A stretch of 64,000 nucleotides of DNA, taken from the NCBI GenBank assembly GCA_000827325.1, contig KN832881.1, positions 456,616 through 520,615 of the forward strand, in the 5' to 3' direction. The DNA is from Oidiodendron maius Zn. Its lineage: Eukaryota; Ascomycota; Leotiomycetes; Myxotrichaceae. The position numbers and the translations under genes were made by a program. Each line of letters begins with the position of its first letter. The stretch's first letter is position 1. The notes under the pieces are model-generated. The model was not told where the DNA came from. It ran no database searches and saw nothing but the letters and a program-made list of their open reading frames with translations. Of the stretch, positions 21,160 to 31,790 are shown in pieces.

Positions 21160-21410
21160 TTTAAAAGAGACTAAATATTATCGAAGAATACAGACGTCTT
21201 AAAATCCTTATGCGTCTTTATAGCTGGTTACAAAAATTATAGTAAAAAGTGGAGAAGGAGATTTCTAGCGCTAGGCTTAAGTAAATGGAGTAAGTACATT
21301 CCTAAAGGATAGAAATAAAATAAAACTTACAAGTATAATGTTTAAATGAAAGTATAAAATTATATATAAAATATCTTTAATAATAAAAGTAAAGTTATTA
21401 TAAGTATCCC
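21160..21410. other. Strongly AT-rich block, possibly RIP-eroded
   Basis: A ~250-bp block dominated by A, T and TpA steps (for example ATTATATATAAAATATCTTTAA). It is sharply different from the flanks. In Pezizomycotina such islands often mark old repeats eroded by repeat-induced point mutation. No open frame or terminal repeat survives, so the origin is inference. Confidence 0.4.
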
Positions 21411-22546
21411 GCAGTTGCACAACGAGGCTGCAGCGAGAACCAAAGTTATAAACGACCCGATCACGGTGCGGGCGATGGAAATGCCAGAGAGAGCTAATAT
21501 GGAGGATCTAGGAATGTCTGTGGATGTTTGGCTTGTCGTTGTGGCTCCGGCAGCGGCTGCAGTTCATGATATTGAGACTTCTGAAGGGAAGCCTTCAGGG
21601 GACTAAAAAGAAATGGATGTGTTTAGGGCATATGTAAACCGATCTCCATATGTAAATGTAGAATTCTAAACACCAGTTAGTTGGATAGACTGGACTAGGG
21701 CGGCACATACTGGGTTGATATCTCCTATCATGCCATCTTGACATGCCCCAGGAGCTGAACAATAGAAAAATATGGGACTAGTATCATTAATTCGCACTCT
21801 AAATATCAGTGGCTATTATATTCCAGTTAATGACCGTTAGTCTAGACAAGAGAGTAACCCACATTTAATTCAACTGTTGTGAGAGGGTTGAAACCACTCC
21901 AGAACCCGATCAGGCCAGGACCACTATCATAAGGTATACACGCAAGATTATTCCAAATGCTGCCTTTGCGACTGAATGATTTGAGAAAAGAAACGATATT
22001 CTGGCATATTTGTTAGCTGTGTTTCCTCATCTGCTGTTGGCAGAATGCAGAATATTTGGGATTCATACCAATAATATCTTCAATATTTGCAGTTCGTTGA
22101 CTTGGATAAAACTGAGTCCGTCCTGGCGAGACCATAGCCTGTTAGCATATTGTATCGTCGGTAAGCTTCTCTCGAGACATATATAGAACGTACGGCACCA
22201 ACTAAACAAGTATGGATAGGTGCAGCGGCTGTTGCAGTTCCTGTCGGGAGAGAAAAAAAAGCCGCTCACTATCAGCGGGGTCGGAGCCTGCATGTTCGAG
22301 CGATCTCCTCAGATATGGTTTAGGATATAGTTATATTTGTTGTAGCTAGGGTTTTCGGAGATCAAAAACTTCTTGATCTCAATATAGCACTCAAGGAAAC
22401 AAATATATGCACTAAGATGCAGCTACTTCAGGAATGCACGAGAGTTTACGAGCACAATTCTTTCCACGTCGTATGAGGCATTCCACTTCTTTGTTCTGAC
22501 AGCTGAGAGGGCCCGATTTTGGTATAATATTAAAAGTAAGGCACAA

Positions 22547-24375
22547 TTATTGCGATTTCTCCTTTCTCCTTTCTGATTTTGAGAAATTCAGCAAGTCACT
22601 CTCGATGGTCAGACTCCACAAGCACCATAAGTAACAGATTCCAAATCCCGCGGCTCCAACGCCAGCATTAATGACAACCCAAAGGTCTGGCTTATCGTTT
22701 GGAGGAGCTAGGAAGGCTTCTGCAACATGCCAGACCACCATGAAAGTATAGAAGATGCCATGTATAACTTTAGTCGCGAATGCTAACCAAGTGGAATTTC
22801 TATCATGTTTGTACACTTCGAACGAGGTAGGAGGCAGGCCAAGAAGGTATGCCCAGAGCAGGGAGAGTACGTAATATGGAATGCGCAAATCGACACGCTG
22901 GAGAAGTGGAAACATTGTCCACACTCCAAGAAGATTCGCAAAGCCCACCCAGGCGCGAACTCTTTTATTCATGCCTTGCTTGCTAGCAAGCAGAACTGTC
23001 ATTGGCATGAGGGGTAGCAAGACGCTTTTCTCGTGCACTTGAAAGCTGAAGAGAAAGAAACCCCATGCGGATGTGGCAAGCGCAAGCGGCAAAAGCTCCT
23101 TTCGAGGCTGGACCAATATTAGGAAGCAAGGAGGAAGGATAGACAAAAGAGTAAGAAGCAGCGACGCCCGTTGAAGTAGCTCTGCGGGATAGTTTCGGAG
23201 CTTTACAATAACGTTTATCGCGCACCAGAAGTTGGCAACCTTGTCCTCAAAAAGCCCTCTCGCGAAAGGGAAGACCCGGTAGATGACTTGTGCAGCTTGT
23301 TGAATAATAGGATAGTACCAGGCTCTAAAATTGACCTTGAATGAGTACTGTGTGAAGATTGGTAAGGGGGCGAAGTATCCGTCCAGCTCAGGCCGAGCAT
23401 TGATTCCTCTATGGGTGTCATAGAGAGCCCCAAGGAGTATGGGTGCAAATAGAATCGCGAAGGAGACGAGGGTGATTATGGCAATTCCCAAGAATCGAGG
23501 AATATTGATCCTTGGGATAATGCAGACGCCTAGAAGATACGCAAACATAGCTGGCGCGTAGTACAGAGCCATCTGCTTGAATCCAAGTGCCATGACGAAG
23601 AAAACACAGCTCCACATGAACCGACCTGCCAGAACGCTAGACATGCTTGCCAACACTAATCCGAGCATGACAGTGTTGTATTGAAAGTGCACATGGTCGA
23701 TGAGAATGGTGCCAGGCTGCATAAGGATCGCAACCAGAGCAATCGAAGCAACCCAAGTATTGACTCCTTGGAGCTTGCTCAGTCTCCGCACGAAGATGAC
23801 AGCAGCCGGAATGAAGACCAGATATTCAGATACGATCACTGTAGCCCGCATGTATACCTTCAGAGTTGGATCATCTAGGGCGCGCGAGGTGTGCAACGCA
23901 AACCATGCTGGGTTGATCAAGCTGCCAACCTGTCCCAGGAGCCAGCTGTGGTACGCCGTCAGGGGCGGATAATCAAGGCCCCACCACTCGAGATCGTGAA
24001 AATACCATTGTGATATAGGCAATTTAGTCGTGATCTCCATCCAGTGTCGCTGAGCCTCGTAGTCGCCATGCATTGGGGGACTCTGGAATCCTACCAGAGG
24101 TTAGCTGGCAGTCCATTCGCTGACACAACACACGCACCAGAATAGCCCCAAAGACCAGCTGCCCACCTTGCGAGGCCAGCTGCCATCAGAATGAATGGGA
24201 GGACCTCCCATTGCGACACCGAGCTCCTAGCTGGCCAGAGAAGGGCAGCGAGGGGATAGGCCGGACGACTGCTTCCAGAGCGGCCAGAGGATGAGGCAAC
24301 GGACGAAACCTCGCTGCCATTGCTGGTTGTCTTCTTGACCCTTCGCCGAGGCTTGTGTGGCGAGGGTGCAGACAT
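22547..24375 (-). CDS. ALG6: Dolichyl-P-Glc:Man9GlcNAc2-PP-dolichol alpha-1,3-glucosyltransferase ALG6
   Basis: Exons 24375-24138 and 24090-22547 give 593 aa. The 47-nt intron is GTGCGT..CTAACCTCTGGTAG, and the splice restores GYSGFQSPPMHGDYEAQRHW. The N-terminal ~50 residues are Ser/Lys-rich and cytosolic, followed by the first membrane segment. The luminal DYEAQRHWMEIT, WWGLDYPPLTAYHS and IDHVHFQYNTV blocks are the GT57 (ALG6/ALG8) signature. The PPMHGDYEAQRHWMEIT form is that of ALG6. About 11-12 hydrophobic segments follow, including FKQMALYYAPAMFAYLL and FSFQVHEKSVLLPLMP. The enzyme adds the first glucose to the lipid-linked oligosaccharide in the ER. The gene is intact. Confidence 0.95.
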
Positions 24376-25119
24376 GATCAGCGAGGAGAGTCAGTGAGTG
24401 AGGACGTCGTGGACATTATCTGTACTATATTAAAACTTATTATTTTGCCCTGCAGGCAACGTCGCAGAGTCGCGAGCCGATGTTTCGATGGACGCGAGCC
24501 ACGCTTTGGCCAATGGGTGCCTGGATCCAACCCCTTATAGCCTCAGGCATGAATTCGTGTTTCCCGCGTCGTCACCGACAGCTTGCGAATCATCTTGCGC
24601 ATCACTCACGCAAACTGACATGCCGCTCCAACAGTATTACCTCGTGCTGACTAGGATCTGCTTTTGTTCGGAGCCATCACCATCCCCTTCGTACGGGTAC
24701 CCGGAACGTGCCAAAGACGCTCTGCGCAGGAGCTCAGTTTCCTCCAAGCAATGAGCCACGGCCGAATGCAGCCACAAGGATTCGACCTGCCGAGATGGCA
24801 GAGGCGTGAGGATACGGCTCATGAGACACCGGGTACGGGTACCTTCTCAAGGGCGAGCCGGCAGAGGAACAACCAGGCAAGGGCCGAAGTAAGTCTACCT
24901 CAGCCCTCTGAGTTTTAAAGCCCGCGGTTCCGTGCCTCGCCTGGTGAGGGACGGCGCCACATAACCCTCATCCCCGCTCTATTTCTATCTCTCCCGCTCC
25001 TCCGGGGCATTTTCAAAACTTCACTCTTTTGTGTTTCTAGCGGCTCCATTCTCTCTGTGTCTCCTCCTTGTTAGCCCAAGCTGGTCTTGCCAGTGACATC
25101 GCAGCGTACGCGGCCCAAC

Positions 25120-25130
25120 CACGTGACGTG
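25120..25130. promoter_or_regulatory. Overlapping CACGTG and TGACGTG motifs
   Basis: CACGTG (bHLH E-box) at 25120-25125 overlaps TGACGTG (bZIP/CRE-like) at 25124-25130. They lie 235 bp upstream of the micro-ORF. Motif identity is seen directly; function is inferred. Confidence 0.4.
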
Positions 25131-25359
25131 ATATGATCCCATCCACTTCGGGATGCTGCGTCCATAATAAGCCGTCGTGAGTAGTTCCTTTAGGTGGTCA
25201 AAAAAAAAACGGCCATTGGTGAGTGCCAAGACCTGTCAAGGCTGCAGCTCTTCGTCATTGCTCAACATCTATAGCGACCGCTATCACCAAACTCTGCCAT
25301 AACCTTGCTCATGCACCACGGTCCTTAGTTGAACAATTCTACAATCTTTCGACTCCAAA

Positions 25360-25491
25360 ATGGATACTTTACCTATCGTTTTGATATGCCTCGTTGCAGT
25401 CCTGTTCTTGATTGGGATAGCAGCCCTTATTAACCTGGCAACGAAGAAAGAACGGGGTCCTACCATCCCTTACGTGCCGACTGGGGATTGA
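25360..25491 (+). CDS. Candidate 43-aa single-pass membrane micropeptide
   Basis: ATG in a good fungal context (CCAAAATGG) opens 43 codons. Residues ~5-27 (LPIVLICLVAVLFLIGIAAL) form one strong membrane helix. They are followed by a basic NLATKKERG segment and a polar tail ending PTGD. By the positive-inside rule the tail would be cytosolic. Upstream lie pyrimidine-rich promoter-like DNA and E-box/CRE-like motifs. No following exon could be joined convincingly. The frame could be a chance ORF or the first exon of an unrecognised gene. Confidence 0.35.
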   Translation: MDTLPIVLICLVAVLFLIGIAALINLATKKERGPTIPYVPTGD

Positions 25492-27399
25492 CCATTCTCT
25501 TGCTTTGCCAGTTCAGTCACTTGCCTACTCGATGCTCCTAAAAAGTCGCTTACAAAGTTGTTCCGCAGGCTTCTCTGCTTTTGCACAGTTATCCCGTCAA
25601 CTCGCCAGCATATTTGGTCGAATTTTTGGTCCAAGACAACTATAGCGCTCGTTGTTTCCTCGCTGCGGCTCCATATCCACCCTCCAACAACCCCCTTGCT
25701 AGTCATTATTCACGATAAATGCCTTGGACGTTGCATCTACACTGCTATACTGGTTGCGTTTATTATCGCGTGACATTGGCATAATATGGTGAGGTCGAGT
25801 ATCGACTGGGGTCGATGTCACCGAGCGGAAGTGCCTCAATGTGTATGCTTGCGGCGAATTGTGCTCAATTCCCGGTTAAGACTTGGCGCGTTGTTGAGAG
25901 AGAAAACCAAATGTTGACATACTTTGGATAGATCGCTGAATCGAAGTGTTACTCACCTTTGCCTTTTTTCACATGGTGTTGACTTAAACATCATCGACCC
26001 TCTTGCTGTCACGCATAAACGCTTCCGTATCTTACCATTTCGTTAGGAGATCATGTGGGTATAGTCTTATTGCAAGTCGGGATATGCTATGAAACATGGC
26101 GTAATCGCCAGACGTTTACTTTCTCGTGCTTTCTTGCGGACCACTAGCTTTGGGACGCTTTAATTAATGCTTCTGCAGATGCCTATACGAGCAAACTCCA
26201 ATTTCCGAGAAGAGCTATTAGAAAATCCCCGTCCCCCTATCTCACTTTCTGCGGCCGCACTACAACAGGCATGTTTCTGATTGTATTGAAGTCACTCTTG
26301 GCACTTTGAACTAGCTAACATAGCGCTGAGCATGAAAGGTATCGAGCTATTCGTAGCCAAGAATAGGCATGGTGAATTTCGAGATATGTTGATGGCATAG
26401 CCAACCATGATTTGTTTAGAATTTACATTGCCTAGGTTCATATATACTGTCCCAAAATCTAGAAATAATGAAACTGCGTGATTAACCAATACAAGAATTG
26501 CCCAAAGAGAGGCGATCGAAGACAGTAGGCCATGCGTGCATGCGGCTGGCTGATAGAAGCACAAGCCAAGGCAGAGAGCAAAGAATCGTGGCAAGAATAG
26601 TATTTGCAGACTGTTGGCGATTGTAGATAGGGATGCCCCAAAAGGCGAAACCCAATCTTGAGGGTGGATTCATCCACCAATCTACGCCCAATGAAACCCT
26701 TTCGATCTCTTTACAACCTCAAGACCACTGATCGGTTCTTATTCAGGATTCTCCTACAGTACAAATATTACAGTACGACAGACTAATTTCCGCAAAGAAG
26801 GCGGTTTTCTTTTGATTATACAAGCTCAGCAAAGATGGGAAGACATGACATCCAAGGTCTACCGAGTTTGCCAAGACGCTTCGCAGCGCTCTGTTATCGA
26901 TAAGGCCATCCTGTACAGTTTCGGAGATACATATACATCCGATCTACCCGGCATGCAGATTGGCCGAGATGTAGAAACAAAGAGATTGCGCGACGGCCGC
27001 TGCTAGCTATTGATAACATGACGATCGACGTCTCATGGGCTATCCTGACTGGTTACTGGAGGGGTTTCGATAGGAAACGGGCGTCGGTATCTCCCACGCC
27101 ATCCTCCCCATAAGCGGAAGGTTAAAAGGGGCGTGTGGAGACCAACGGCGTCCAGTAGCTCCAGTTAAGATAGATCTGGTACTAGCGGCCTGCACCCCTC
27201 AATAAAGCTCCCCGAGCTACGACAGCAGTATATAATCTCGCACTCCCTCCTGTGCTTCTGGGGCCACTTTGTCTCGGGGCCGAAGGGCTAAAGAAACTCT
27301 GTTGTCAGTCTGACTGTGTTCTACATTGCCAAATTTTAAGCTTGCTCACTCCTGAGTCCGTGCACGGCGTCTTACAAGCTCTGGACGCGTGAGACCGCG

Positions 27400-29193
27400 A
27401 TGGCTGACATGGAGAAACCCAAGATTTCTGACCCGGAAAAGGCTGTAGAACTGAGCAGCAATATTACATCCGGAGACGGCGAGGTCAAAGATGCTATGTT
27501 CATTCATGCCGACCCCAATGATGGAGATGAAGCGTATGTTACTTTCTCCCATAGCATTTTGCTCTAACGCGCCCGTCTGGCGCAGGGGGGAACCCTCACC
27601 CTCAATCTCCACAATATACATCAAGAAGCAAAACTAATCCCGTGGCCTTCCAGTCTCAAAGCATTTGTTGGCCATGAAGGGGAGTCCATTGTCCTTACTC
27701 CAGAGGTGGAGAAGAAATTATTGAGGAAGATTGACCTCAATCTGATGCCGGTAGGGCCACCTGCAACCACCCGCATCAAATATATAATTAATGGACACAA
27801 CTAGATACTCTGTGTGACATATGCTCTGAACTACCTCGATAAGACCACGCTTTCATATGCTAGCATCATGGGCTTGCAAAAAGATATCCACCTGCATGGG
27901 ACAAACTACCAGTGGCTGGGCTCGATGTTCTATATCGGGTACATTGCTTGGGAATACCCTACAAATCGACTACTGCAACGACTGCCGCTAGCAAAATGGT
28001 CATCATTCAACATCATCATGTGGGGATTGACACTTTGTTGCATGGCGGCAGTGAAGAACTTCGCTGGTGCCGTGGCAGTACGCTTCTTCCTCGGAGTGTT
28101 CGAGTCTGCAGTCACACCTGGGTTCGCCCTTTTCACTTCTCAGTGGTACACAAAGGAGGAACAAGGCGCCCGAACTGGAATATGGTTCAGTTTCAATGGT
28201 ATTGCCCAAATTGTTGGCGGCGCCGTGGCATATGGCATATCTGTTGGAGTCGAGAAGCACGGTGCTGAGATTGCGTCGTGGAAAATTGTCTTCCTGGCGA
28301 TCGGTTTGGTTACCGCATCGGTGGGAGTCGTCTTTCTGTTCCTCATGCCTGACAACCAGCTCAATGCGAGATTCCTGACCGCCGAAGAAAGGTTGATGGC
28401 AGTGCAGAGAATCAGACGAAATCAGCAAGGTGTCGGCAATAAGCACTTCAAAATGTACCAACTGAAGGAGGCTCTAACGGACCCAATGTCTTGGGCCTTC
28501 TTTGCATATGCTCTCCTCAGTGACATTCCGAATGGTGAGGTAGACCACTTACCTTTTACATGCCTATGCTAATGTCTTGCAGGCGGACTCACAAATTTCT
28601 TCTCCCAGCTTATTGTCGCTTTTGGGTATACACCAAATCAATCACTATTATATGGTACCCCAGGTGGAGCAGTCGAGGTCGTAGCCCTAGTGTTGTGCGG
28701 CTATTTGGGAGATCGATTTAAGAATCGAATCATGTTTGGAGTATCAGGAATGGTCGTCTGCATTGTGGGCATGCTGCTCATTGTGTGCTTGCCGATTTCC
28801 AACCCCAACGGCCGCTTGGCTGGTTACTACCTCACGCAAGCCTCTCCTACCGGCTTCGTGGCCCTCCTATCTCTCTTATCGAGCAATGTCGCAGGGTATA
28901 CAAAGAAAACCACAGTTGCCGCAATGTATCTGATTGGCTACTGCGCAGGCAACATCGTCGGCCCCCAGACATTCGTCCCAAGGACGGCACCCCGCTATGT
29001 ACCTGCGGAGATCACTATTATCGTCTGCTGGGCTGCATGTATTGCTGATCTGCTATTTATCCTGTGGTACTATAAACGATTGAATAAGAAGAACGAGGCT
29101 ACAAGGGCTGCGCCAGGATATAGGAAGTTGGACAAGCAGGAGTTTCTTGATTTGACAGACAGAGAGAACCACGAGTTCGTATATACTCTTTAG
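27400..29193 (+). CDS. MFS permease of the anion:cation symporter (Dal5/allantoate-like) family
   Basis: Four exons, 27400-27533, 27654-27750, 27805-28534 and 28583-29193, join to 523 aa. Introns are GTATGT..CCAG (120 nt), GTAGGG..CTAG (54 nt) and GTGAGG..GCAG (48 nt). The splices restore DEALKAFVGHEGES, DLNLMPILCVTYALNYLDK and SDIPNGGLTNFFSQLIVAFG. LDKTTLSYASIMGL, GYIAWEYPTNRLLQRLP, FFLGVFESAVTPGF and YTKEEQGARTGIWF are typical of the ACS family. Twelve membrane segments are expected. Homologues import allantoate, ureidosuccinate, vitamins or other organic anions with H+. The substrate cannot be read from sequence. The gene lies alone between a desert and a cellulase gene. Confidence 0.9.
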
Positions 29194-29586
29194 CTTAATA
29201 TAGAATATGTTTTCACGAGGGTCATTCAGGCCTGTTATTATAAAATATGTCCTTCATGCTATACAATGAATCATCATGTATCTTTCAGCGCCTTGTTTTG
29301 AGTATTATAATTTGTCCTACGGGCAGGGGGGGACTTGTTACTTGACCTAAGCTTCACTGTATGTCCTCCGATATAACCAACGTTATTGGGAACATCTGAA
29401 TCCTACTCATTCACTGGCACCTAAGCAAAGTATAGCAAATTATATGGCTCTGATATCTTTAATAGTTTGGGCTAACTTCAAGCCTTTTGTAGTTGGATTC
29501 GATCTGACGCTATCTAGTTTGAGGCATAATCTGACATCTGAAGTATATACATGGTAACTAGATACACCTTTATACGGATTTCATAT
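29194..29586. other. Convergent 3' intergenic
   Basis: 393 bp between the permease and the endoglucanase stop codons, which converge. It should hold both 3' UTRs. I see no other feature. Confidence 0.45.
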
Positions 29587-30637
29587 CTACAGACATTGAG
29601 AATACCACTCGTTAGAGTAAGTACAAGTAGATCCTGCTGCGCAAACCGTTCCCCCAGTCCACCCCTCACCACCACATTGCCCATACTTAAGTACAGCGGT
29701 ACCACAACTACTCGTAATAGTTGTGGTCGACCTTGCCGAAGTCGATGTGCTTGTTCCTGAGCCGCCGGACGCTGTTGGAGCATTCGTTGGAACAACTGAC
29801 GGTCCTGTAGGAGACTCTGACGGTTCTGTAGGAGACTCTGACGGTTCTGTAGGAGACTCTGACGGTTCTGTAGGAGACTCACTAATCACGTCATTGGCTC
29901 GAACACACCCCGTCTTGGCTGTGAGCGCCGCTGGGCATTCAACTTGCTGGAATGTCACTGTGGGATTATCTGCGTCCTGGAACCAGTCGAAGCGCCAATA
30001 GCAGCCAGGTTGGAGGGCCGGTGGGAAACTGTCGCATTGAGACCGATCAGATATGCCTCCATACTGAGCACCCCAACCTCCGGCTGGAGTTCCCCATTCT
30101 GGAGTGCAACCATTGAAAATTCCAAAGCCACCACCAGGCATCTATGGAATATTAGCACAGTCTTTGTTTAAAGCAGAGGGAAACACAAACAGCTAGATCG
30201 AATTGATTGCTTCCTAGATCCCCTCCAGTATTCGTTGCCTGAACAATCATCTGCTTCCCTGCGACAGGCCCAGAAGTGAATGTAAGCTTGTAACAAGCAC
30301 AACACCATGTTGCTTCCGTTCCCCCTGCAATACTTGTGGCTGCAAAGCCATAGGAGAGATCTTCGGATACAGCCCATGGTTGCTGAGTAGTGCACATATA
30401 TGCCGAGCCTCCTGAACCGCAACCAGATGCTGCGTTATAGTTTGTGATAGGATTATCGTTTGCATCGCACGAGGTGACAGGGTTGGAGCCACTGGCTAGA
30501 GTTGCTTTCCCAGGCCATCCGCAAGATGATTTACAACAATCCCAGTATCTGGTTGTAGTCCCTGAGCCTGAAGCTTGTGCGTTCGCTTGGATGAAAAAGG
30601 GGACAAGCAGAAGGAGGATACGCTTTGGACGAATCAT
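29587..30637 (-). CDS. Secreted GH45 endoglucanase with C-terminal CBM1
   Basis: Exons 30637-30191 and 30141-29587 give 333 aa. The 49-nt intron uses a GTTTGT donor and ATAG acceptor and restores [17 protein letters not shown] signal peptide ([15 protein letters not shown]) is followed by the GH45 signature [19 protein letters not shown]. Asp33 in YWDCC corresponds to the catalytic base and Asp147 in NQFDLA to the catalytic acid of Humicola EGV. The cysteine-rich catalytic domain ends near residue 225. A Ser/Pro/Thr linker with a 7-residue repeat (ESPTEPS x4) and a Ser/Thr-rich segment lead to a complete CBM1 ([26 protein letters not shown]). It hydrolyses internal beta-1,4-glucosidic bonds of cellulose outside the cell. 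Confidence 0.95.
29796..29879 (-). repeat. 21-bp x 4 coding minisatellite in the GH45 linker
   Basis: Four near-identical 21-bp units (plus-strand CTGACGGTTCTGTAGGAGAC plus T) lie end to end. One differs by a single base. They encode the 7-residue linker repeat ESPTEPS between the catalytic domain and the CBM1. Such arrays change length easily by slippage or unequal exchange. Confidence 0.92.
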
Positions 30638-31790
30638 TGTCGTAGCAGCAAAGAATTGGAATTTTGAAGGTAGTAAATTGAAAGACTGCTTGGTCTGTTG
30701 TTTCTTCTCGGACTGCGATGAACTTCCATATAAATGAGTAGAGGGTTGAAATGAAAGGGTAGAAGGGTATGTTTAGACATGCGAGGGCTAGGCTGCTTTA
30801 ACTAGATTTATGTTCGCCATACTATACCTGGTACAAACTAACTACAGAATAACGGAGTCTTCGAGGCTATATTCGAAGCAGTGGCTTGGCCACCTGTTTA
30901 ATTTCATATTATTCTTGTCTACTGCAGAGTTTTTGTCTAAAATCCTTACAGACAAAACGGAACCAGCCGAGATTAAGGGTATCCTGGAATGTGCCGTCCA
31001 CATTTCTACCATGTCCATGTTTAATGTGATTAACAATTGTTTTCTGACAAATGTAACAAGGAACTGTTCTTTCTTCAATAAAAAGCAATGATTTGCGAAT
31101 GCGGTGCGATATTACAGGAGTATCGGTGTACTTTAATACAACGTCTTGCAGATTATTTAGACAATAGTAAACGCAATACCTTCAAATAACAGTACAGTAG
31201 TGGTTTATGCGTAAAACGGATAAAATATGCTATACTATTTATTGAATGATATACAAACCCATCTCGTGGCCTAATTTCCCCTAATATAACATCTATACAT
31301 CCTAAGCCAAGTACTTGCTTGTTAACCCCTCCCGTCTCTCGACCCCATCCTCCTTTCTACCCCCTTTCTCTCAGGATATTCGAGGCTATACCGACTTATT
31401 TTCAAGTGCGGCGAAGAAACAACGATGATGAATACACGAAGCTGTTTACCGTAGGGACTTGTGACGACCTCGGATAATAATGGTAAAGTTTTCTCTATCT
31501 TCAGTGTGATCTTGCAGTCACAGCTTGCGTTCAGACTCTCTGTCAGTATCATATAGCAATAGGGAAACTGTGTTCTGCGTCTATTAGATATAGAGCGATA
31601 GTGATTTTGAAACATGGGAAAACCCGATGTAGCCTTACCTGAATCAAGAGTGTCCGATTATACATTCTAGTGGGAAAGAGTAACAAACTTCAGGTATATT
31701 TCCATACAACGCTCAGAAGCAAATAAATGTACACGATCCTCTCCCTAGCCCCAAGGTATCAAGCGCATTTCCCTGCGGTATAAATCCACT
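30638..31790. other. Intergenic, GH45 promoter and ELMO 3' flank
   Basis: 1.15 kb that should contain the cellulase promoter and the 3' UTR of the ELMO gene. AT-rich around 31090-31260. No gene is seen. Short open frames on both strands look random. Confidence 0.45.

Larger units (their letters stand above)
19526..22546. other. AT-rich gene desert
   Basis: 3 kb between the DHA2 gene and ALG6. It contains pyrimidine/C runs near 19895, short hairpins (see 20275-20317 and 20766-20782) and AT-rich blocks. A protein-like stretch on the minus strand near 20800-21150 (YEFLTFSEIGDMHAF..GLMTAENFGQQ) is unrecognised. No intact gene is seen. Confidence 0.5.
24376..27399. other. Intergenic desert with one micro-ORF
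   Basis: 3 kb between ALG6 and the ACS permease. Pyrimidine-rich promoter-like sequence at 24950-25080 and an overlapping CACGTG/TGACGTG at 25120-25130 precede the micro-ORF at 25360. Between about 26300 and 26700 the minus strand shows hydrophobic frames that shift against each other. This is possibly a decayed membrane-protein gene, but I cannot name it. Confidence 0.45.

Noticed and set aside
26292-26694. Hydrophobic overlapping minus-strand frames
   Set aside because: They might be a decayed membrane protein, but no family or splice structure could be established, so no feature was called.
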